Source of the DNA: Paraglaciecola arctica
Lineage (GTDB): Bacteria > Pseudomonadota > Gammaproteobacteria > Enterobacterales > Alteromonadaceae
Assembly: GCF_018861065.1 (NCBI RefSeq)
Contig: NZ_JAHKQO010000036.1
Location: 335,865 to 399,864, forward strand
Direction of reading: 5' to 3'
Length of the DNA: 64,000 nucleotides
In this document: piece after piece, positions 59,761-64,000 of the stretch
Layout: every line of letters begins with the position of its first letter
How positions within the stretch are numbered: the stretch's first letter is position 1
The notes under the pieces: generated by a model
Told to the model about the DNA's origin: nothing
Database searches by the model: none
What the model saw: only the letters and a program-made list of their open reading frames with translations
Position numbers and translations under genes: made by a program

Positions 59761-60336
59761 ATGCCTTACTCACAAGAACATAAAGAGAAAACCAGAAAAA
59801 AAATACTTAATAGTGCTCGGGAACTTTTTTCCAAAAGGGGATTTGATTCAGTAACTGTGAACGAGATAATGGAAGCTTGCTCACTCACTAGGGGAGCCTT
59901 TTATACTCACTTCAGTGGCAAATCTAACTTATATAGCGAAGCGCTAAAATACTCTGCGATGAATAGTGAACTAACCAAAAAGAAACCTAAGAATATTTCT
60001 TCAAAACAGTGGCTGAGTCAATTACTAGATGCTTACCTTAGCGTAGAACACGTAAGGGGCGAAGAACCCTGCCCTTTGGCTTTTTTGGCAACCGATATAG
60101 TGTCACGAGATAAAGCCGCGAAAGACGCCTATGCAGAAGCCTACAAGAAAATGAATGAAATAATTATGGATTATGCTGGCGTTGACGCTACCTGCAAAGA
60201 AGAGAATATAATTTCCTTAACTTCTATGATTATCGGGGCAGTAGCAATCTCACGAACAATAGATGATAGGCGTTCAGTAGAAAATATATTGCAGTCCTGC
60301 AGGCAACAAACGCGGTTAATACTAGGAGAGATTTAA
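59761..60336 (+). CDS. TetR-family transcriptional regulator
   Basis: A 191-residue TetR repressor. The N-terminal helix-turn-helix reads KILNSARELFSKRGFDSVTVNEIMEACSLTRGAFYTHFSGKSNLYSEAL. The C-terminal domain has ACPLAFLATDIVSRDK-like text (EEPCPLAFLATDIVSRD) and MIIGAVAISRTIDD. It diverges from the MAPEG gene. The upstream region contains ATATGATAAAGATCATATAT (59724-59743), a near-palindrome, where TetR may bind. The ATG at 59761 gives the family's usual length; an earlier one at 59725 would add twelve residues and cover the palindrome. Confidence 0.8.
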   Translation: MPYSQEHKEKTRKKILNSARELFSKRGFDSVTVNEIMEACSLTRGAFYTHFSGKSNLYSEALKYSAMNSELTKKKPKNISSKQWLSQLLDAYLSVEHVRGEEPCPLAFLATDIVSRDKAAKDAYAEAYKKMNEIIMDYAGVDATCKEENIISLTSMIIGAVAISRTIDDRRSVENILQSCRQQTRLILGEI

Positions 60337-60480
60337 CACCACCAACAAGCCGAAAATAACAGGGTGATTTTTTGAAAATGAAGAATCAATGTTAAGCCCT
60401 ATCTACAAAGTTAGTACTAGTTTCGTCCACACTAATTCGCGGAATTAAAGGTTAGTTTTTAAGAACCTAACCGCCTAAGC

Positions 60481-61575
60481 CTATTCCGATTGAGCAATAT
60501 AATTACAAGCGTCTGCTGACAGAGGCTTGCGCAATTTGGCCAACTCAAACTCGTCGTTTGACACCAAACCTGCTGCAATTAACAACTGCCATTCATTAAT
60601 GAAATTAGCATCAATCAGTAAACTCCCATAAGGCGTTGCATTTGGATTATTCGCTTGTTGAGCTAAATCGCGGATCGCATTAACGATAACCGAGGGCATT
60701 TGCCATTGATCGGTGATCAGTATGCTCAATTGCAGCGATTTTTGATGTAATAACTTTTTAATCACCATAGAACCTAACTGTTCATCTGGGTGTGACTTTC
60801 TGAATGCTTCTACTATCAATTTGAATATAAATATTTTCCCAATGTCGTGCACCAGACCAATAAGAAATCCGGTATCGGGATCTAATCCACGCTGCTTGGC
60901 GAGTTCACGACAAATAACTGCGGTTTCGTCACTATGTACCCAAATCTTTTCTCCGAATGTTTTGTAGTAGACTTTTGGCACATTGGCCAAGTCTTTAACA
61001 TAGGCTAACAACACATGTTCTTTAACCCCTTGACTACCTAACAAAGCAAAGGCACGTCTTATATCAGAAACATCCGAACCACTGGGGTTGTAATGTGCGC
61101 TATTAGCAACCGCAATCAACTGTGTGGCTACCGTTGGGTCTTTTTCTACCACACTGCAAAATGCTGATAAATCAAACTCATCTGATTCCAGAAGGCCCAT
61201 CAATTTATTTACTGAGTGAGGCAACTTAGGTAGTGAACTTACGACATTCGAAGGGCTGCTCAGAATTTGGTTAATGTTCACCAATAGCTCTTGTTCTAGC
61301 TTAGATACGAAACCCTCTGAGGGAGTGCTTAGTAAGTAATCGTAAAACAATACATCTGCGCGGCGTAACTCAATCTGAGAATTTTCAATCTCAGCTAATG
61401 CCTCTTCACGTGCTTGATTATTTTTATGCTCTAATGCCGCGGTTTCCTGTGCATCTGATTTAACAGACCGCTTTGAATCTATGGGAGATGACGTTGCTTG
61501 ATTGTTAGTTGTGGTCTCAGTTGACTCTGCACTAGCATTACGTCCAAATAACTTTTTGAGTAAACTTACAAACAT
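60481..61575 (-). CDS. HDOD-domain protein
   Basis: A 364-residue cytoplasmic protein. The N-terminal ~95 residues are low complexity and Ser/Glu/Ala-rich (possible coiled coil around EIENSQIELRRAD), and the HDOD domain (~130-330) has LPKLPHSVNKLMGLL, VEKDPTVATQLIAVANSAHYNPSG and TGFLIGLVHDIGKIFIFKLI. HDOD is a degenerate HD phosphohydrolase found in signalling proteins; LVHDIGK keeps HD residues. It probably takes part in c-di-GMP or stress signalling. I chose the ATG at 61575 for an AAGGC nearby; starts further up have no ribosome site. It is transcribed towards the TetR gene and diverges from nothing. Confidence 0.8.
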   Translation of the reverse strand: MFVSLLKKLFGRNASAESTETTTNNQATSSPIDSKRSVKSDAQETAALEHKNNQAREEALAEIENSQIELRRADVLFYDYLLSTPSEGFVSKLEQELLVNINQILSSPSNVVSSLPKLPHSVNKLMGLLESDEFDLSAFCSVVEKDPTVATQLIAVANSAHYNPSGSDVSDIRRAFALLGSQGVKEHVLLAYVKDLANVPKVYYKTFGEKIWVHSDETAVICRELAKQRGLDPDTGFLIGLVHDIGKIFIFKLIVEAFRKSHPDEQLGSMVIKKLLHQKSLQLSILITDQWQMPSVIVNAIRDLAQQANNPNATPYGSLLIDANFINEWQLLIAAGLVSNDEFELAKLRKPLSADACNYIAQSE

Positions 61576-61831
61576 AGAGTGCCTTATTAAACTTCCCATC
61601 TTGTTTTGGTATGCCAACGGTAACTCAGTTTTTCGCTAACCTGTGAGAGAGGCAGTTGTTCGAAATTCTAACCTTTAAATGGATTGAGGCCTACTTTTTC
61701 AGCATTCTCATGGAGAAGCTCATCATTCATTATCATATGGGTAATTGCAACCAAACAGAATCTGGGGTCAGGGATGTGCACATGACTCGCTCAAAAGTAA
61801 CCGCAAACCCCAACTTCCAAACCTCAGATAC

Positions 61832-61855
61832 AAAAAAACCGACTAAAAGTCGGTT
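61832..61855 (-). terminator. Rho-independent terminator of the tRNA-Leu gene
   Basis: On the minus strand the stem AACCGACT / AGTCGGTT with a 3-nt TTT loop is followed by five more T. It lies 16 bases past the tRNA 3' end and is a textbook intrinsic terminator. Confidence 0.9.
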
Positions 61856-61870
61856 CATCGTTATTGCGAT

Positions 61871-61955
61871 TGGTACCAGTGGGCGGACTCGAACCGCCAC
61901 GCATTGCTGCAACGGATTTTGAATCCGTCATGTCTACCAATTCCATCACACTGGC
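61871..61955 (-). tRNA. tRNA-Leu (CAA anticodon)
   Basis: An 85-nt class II tRNA with encoded CCA. The acceptor arm pairs GCCAGTG with CACTGGT; the anticodon stem ACGGA/TCCGT encloses loop TTCAAAA, anticodon CAA (read at 61919-61921), so it decodes UUG. The D-arm carries TGGTAGACA and the T-arm GGCGG-TTCGAGT-CCGCC. The long variable arm of tRNA-Leu is present (TGCAGCAATGCG). It is followed by a strong terminator. Confidence 0.97.
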
Positions 61956-62105
61956 TTCGCATGGGCTTAAAGGTTACATCAAGCAATCTTCAAGAGGCGA
62001 GCATTATAGCGAGCAACGCCTTGCTTGCAAGTTTTTTGTGACATTATCATGACTCATTGCTGAGTTTTTAATCAGCCTTGTTGTCAGCAAGCATTTACTT
62101 CGGTG

Positions 62106-63512
62106 TTAATCAGAAAATTGTCTGATCATCGAACCTAACGTTTCTTTTGCGTCACCAAATATCATTCGACAGTTGGGTTTAAAAAACAGAGGGTTATCGA
62201 TGCCTGCAAAACCCGAGGCCATGCCGCGTTTTAGTACAAAGACATTTTTCGCAAGGTCAGCGTTAATGACTGGCATACCGTAAATCGGGCTACCTTTCAT
62301 TTCTCGCGCCGCTGGGTTCACTACGTCGTTGGCACCAATGACCATAGCCACATCGAAGTTTTGGATTCGTTTGTTGATTTCGTCCATTTCGAACAGTTGT
62401 TCATATGAAACGTCGGCTTCGGCTAGTAATACATTCATGTGCCCCGGCATTCTGCCTGCGACTGGATGAATCGCGTAGGCCACTTCTGCGCCATTTTCTT
62501 CTAGCAGTTGTTGCAGTTCTTTCATGGCGTGCTGCGCTTGGGCGACAGCCATTCCGTAACCTGGAATAACCACTACAGATTGTGCGGCTTCAAGCACGTA
62601 GTAGGCATCATCGGCAGATAGCGGTTTCACTTCCCCTTCTATCACCATGTCGGTTTTAGTTGCAGGCATAAAACCACTGAATAACACGTTGCTTAAAGAA
62701 CGGTTCATTGCTTTACACATGATGTTGGTCAAGATAATACCACTTGCGCCAACTAACGAACCCGCAACGATCAAGATGTTGTTGTGTAGTGCAAATCCAG
62801 CAGCACAGGCGGCGAGTCCGGAGTAGGAATTGAGCAGCGAAATAACCACTGGCATGTCGGCGCCGCCAATGGGTAATACCAACATGATGCCAAACAACAG
62901 CGCCAAAGCCATAGCGGTATATAACACCACATTAAAATCAATATTTATACCAGCCACCATCGCCGGTTGCGCTACAAATAGGTAGGCGGCAAAAATAATT
63001 ACCAAGACTAATACACTGTTGAATACCACTTGCCCAGAAAAGGTGACCGAGCGCCCAGTAATACGTTCACTGAGTTTTGCCCATGCGATAAGGCTGCCAG
63101 AAAAGGTCACACCACCTATTAGTAAGGCTAGAAAGGTAACAACCATAGTGAAAACACCGTAGTCGCTAGTCCCCGCAACCGTTGCCCAAGCAACGAACAA
63201 ACTAGCAAGCCCACCTATGCCATTTAGTAAGGATACCATTTCGGGCATGGCTGTCATGGCGACCATTCTGGCGGCAAACACGCCCAAAATGCTGCCTGCT
63301 AACATCGCAATGGCTATTATTTGAAAACTAACAATATTGTTGTCGAACATAGTCACAACAATGGCAATCAGCATGGCTACAGCAGACAAAAAGTTGCCTT
63401 TTCGCGCCGATGAAGGATGCCCTAATAACTTAAGGCCAAAAATAAATAATGCTGCGGCAAGCACATAACTGAAGTTGATTATAAGATCGGTTGTGGTTGT
63501 TTCTATCATCAT
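62106..63512 (-). CDS. pntB: proton-translocating transhydrogenase beta subunit
   Basis: A 468-residue subunit of the energy-linked NAD(P) transhydrogenase, which uses the proton gradient to make NADPH from NADH. About nine transmembrane helices come first (LLGHPSSARKGNFLSAVAMLIAI, LLNGIGGLASLFVAWA, IGGADMPVVISLLNSYSGLAACAAGFAL), then the NADP-binding domain III with VVIPGYGMAVAQAQHAMKEL, HPVAGRMPGHMNVLLAEA, VIGANDVVNPAA and VLKRGMASGFAG, all standard. It is the last gene of the split pnt operon, 6 bases after pntAB. Confidence 0.95.
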   Translation of the reverse strand: MMIETTTTDLIINFSYVLAAALFIFGLKLLGHPSSARKGNFLSAVAMLIAIVVTMFDNNIVSFQIIAIAMLAGSILGVFAARMVAMTAMPEMVSLLNGIGGLASLFVAWATVAGTSDYGVFTMVVTFLALLIGGVTFSGSLIAWAKLSERITGRSVTFSGQVVFNSVLVLVIIFAAYLFVAQPAMVAGINIDFNVVLYTAMALALLFGIMLVLPIGGADMPVVISLLNSYSGLAACAAGFALHNNILIVAGSLVGASGIILTNIMCKAMNRSLSNVLFSGFMPATKTDMVIEGEVKPLSADDAYYVLEAAQSVVVIPGYGMAVAQAQHAMKELQQLLEENGAEVAYAIHPVAGRMPGHMNVLLAEADVSYEQLFEMDEINKRIQNFDVAMVIGANDVVNPAAREMKGSPIYGMPVINADLAKNVFVLKRGMASGFAGIDNPLFFKPNCRMIFGDAKETLGSMIRQFSD

Positions 63513-63518
63513 AATTCT

Positions 63519-63800
63519 CTACTGCTTTTTCTTAAACATTGCGAGCATTCGGTCTGTCACCAAATATCCACCCACAACATTTATGGTTGCCAGAAAGACT
63601 GCAAATGCACCTAGATAAGCAGCATATTCTCCCATGGTGTCGCTGCCCGCTAACGCCAATGCGCCTACAACGGTAATACCAGAAATGGCATTGGCGCCAG
63701 ACATTAAAGGTGTATGTAAGGTTGCCGGGACTTTTTGAATAAGCTCAAAACCAACAAAAATCGACAGTAGTAAAATAAACAGTAAATAAACGGCGTCCAT
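63519..63800 (-). CDS. transhydrogenase membrane subunit alpha-2 (PntAB)
   Basis: A 93-residue protein with three transmembrane helices, the membrane part of the alpha subunit split off from the NAD-binding part. Text LLSIFVGFELIQKVPATLHTPLMSGANAISGITVVGAL and GGYLVTDRMLAMFKKKQ is as in the C-terminal end of E. coli PntA. The ATG shares its A with the stop of pntAA (TAATG), so translation is coupled. The split alpha subunit is common in alpha- and some gammaproteobacteria. Confidence 0.92.
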   Translation of the reverse strand: MDAVYLLFILLLSIFVGFELIQKVPATLHTPLMSGANAISGITVVGALALAGSDTMGEYAAYLGAFAVFLATINVVGGYLVTDRMLAMFKKKQ

Positions 63801-64000
63801 TAGGCTTCCTCTTTTTCGTTTGTTGATGAATTATTAGCGGCATAGATAGATTGGAGCATGGCATTCACTACTTGCCCCTGATACGTGATGATGCAGCCAG
63901 ATTGCACTTCGTCTTCAATGTCCAAGGCAAAAATATTGTCTTCTTTGTGCCAAAATTCACTGACAAGATTAAACAGATTGTTGGCGTACATTTGAGTCGC
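63800..64000 (-). CDS. transhydrogenase alpha-1 subunit (PntAA), C-terminal end only
   Basis: The last 66 codons of the NAD-binding alpha-1 subunit; the gene continues past the right edge. VYANNLFNLVSEFWHKEDN is the conserved end of PntAA. An inner ATG near 63991 is part of the coding region and not a gene start. It overlaps pntAB by one base. Confidence 0.85.
   Translation of the reverse strand, partial: ATQMYANNLFNLVSEFWHKEDNIFALDIEDEVQSGCIITYQGQVVNAMLQSIYAANNSSTNEKEEA

Noticed and set aside
61656-62052. two plus-strand frames across the tRNA gene
   Set aside because: They overlap tRNA-Leu and its terminator on the opposite strand.
62056-62075. GCTGA/TCAGC hairpin after pntB
   Set aside because: Only a 5-bp stem; a terminator is expected there but this one is not convincing.

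Overview
The window looks like a chromosomal segment of a marine gammaproteobacterium of the Alteromonadales, most like Paraglaciecola/Glaciecola. This rests on the AT-leaning base composition and on the gene mix: several TonB-dependent receptors, an Alteromonas-type GGDEF-EAL protein, a split pntAA-pntAB-pntB transhydrogenase operon and Zrg-type zinc genes. The assignment is inference from content; no database comparison was possible. No phage, insertion sequence, CRISPR array or rRNA was seen. One tRNA gene, Leu(CAA), lies near the right end.

Layout: (1) 1-6.5 kb carries the 5' part of a GGDEF-EAL protein, a YieH-like HAD phosphatase, and a tight minus-strand operon of a fused exonuclease/phosphatase-HAD lipoprotein, a PhoX-type phosphatase and a COG0523 metallochaperone GTPase. 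(2) 6.7-17.7 kb is a zinc island: a His-rich ZnuD-like receptor, an AztD-like propeller lipoprotein, a ZrgA-like protein, two Zur paralogues, a MerC-like protein, a COG0523 gene reduced to a 50-codon in-frame remnant, a DUF1826 protein, two DUF3299 proteins and a MacB-like ABC pair. Zur-like palindromes occur in both divergent promoter regions. (3) 17.7-21.9 kb is a persulfide/peroxide set (rhodanese, MBL-fold protein, 1-Cys peroxiredoxin, NsrR-like Rrf2 regulator, TauE exporter) with a shared 24-nt element at two promoters. (4) 22.1-26.8 kb is an NmrA-like reductase, ergothioneine genes egtB and egtD, and a BCCT transporter.

(5) 26.9-37.7 kb is a divergent catabolic cluster of unknown substrate. 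It holds a fused alpha/beta-hydrolase/flavin reductase whose nucleophile position is Asn, a TonB receptor, an SDR, an amidohydrolase, a GPH-type symporter, a paraoxonase-like lactonase, a TetR regulator and a ketopantoate-reductase-like enzyme. (6) 37.7-43.6 kb is a D-mannonate-type sugar acid cluster (ManD, Gfo/Idh/MocA oxidoreductase, SSS symporter, divergent lipoprotein) with a perfect LacI-type operator and a broken GntR-like regulator beside it.

(7) 43.7-54.4 kb is iron-linked: a two-component system behind a 39-nt Fur-like palindrome, a PepSY membrane protein, a TonB receptor with a Fur box, a receptor fragment, and an RND efflux operon behind another Fur-like box. (8) 54.4-61.6 kb holds a LysR regulator, an outer-membrane barrel, a siderophore-interacting protein, small NTF2-like and GNAT proteins, a MAPEG/TetR divergent pair and an HDOD protein. 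(9) The right end is tRNA-Leu with its terminator and the pnt operon, which runs off the edge.

The common thread of regions 2 and 7 is metal acquisition under Zur and Fur control. The zinc island is the best candidate for an incompletely described system.
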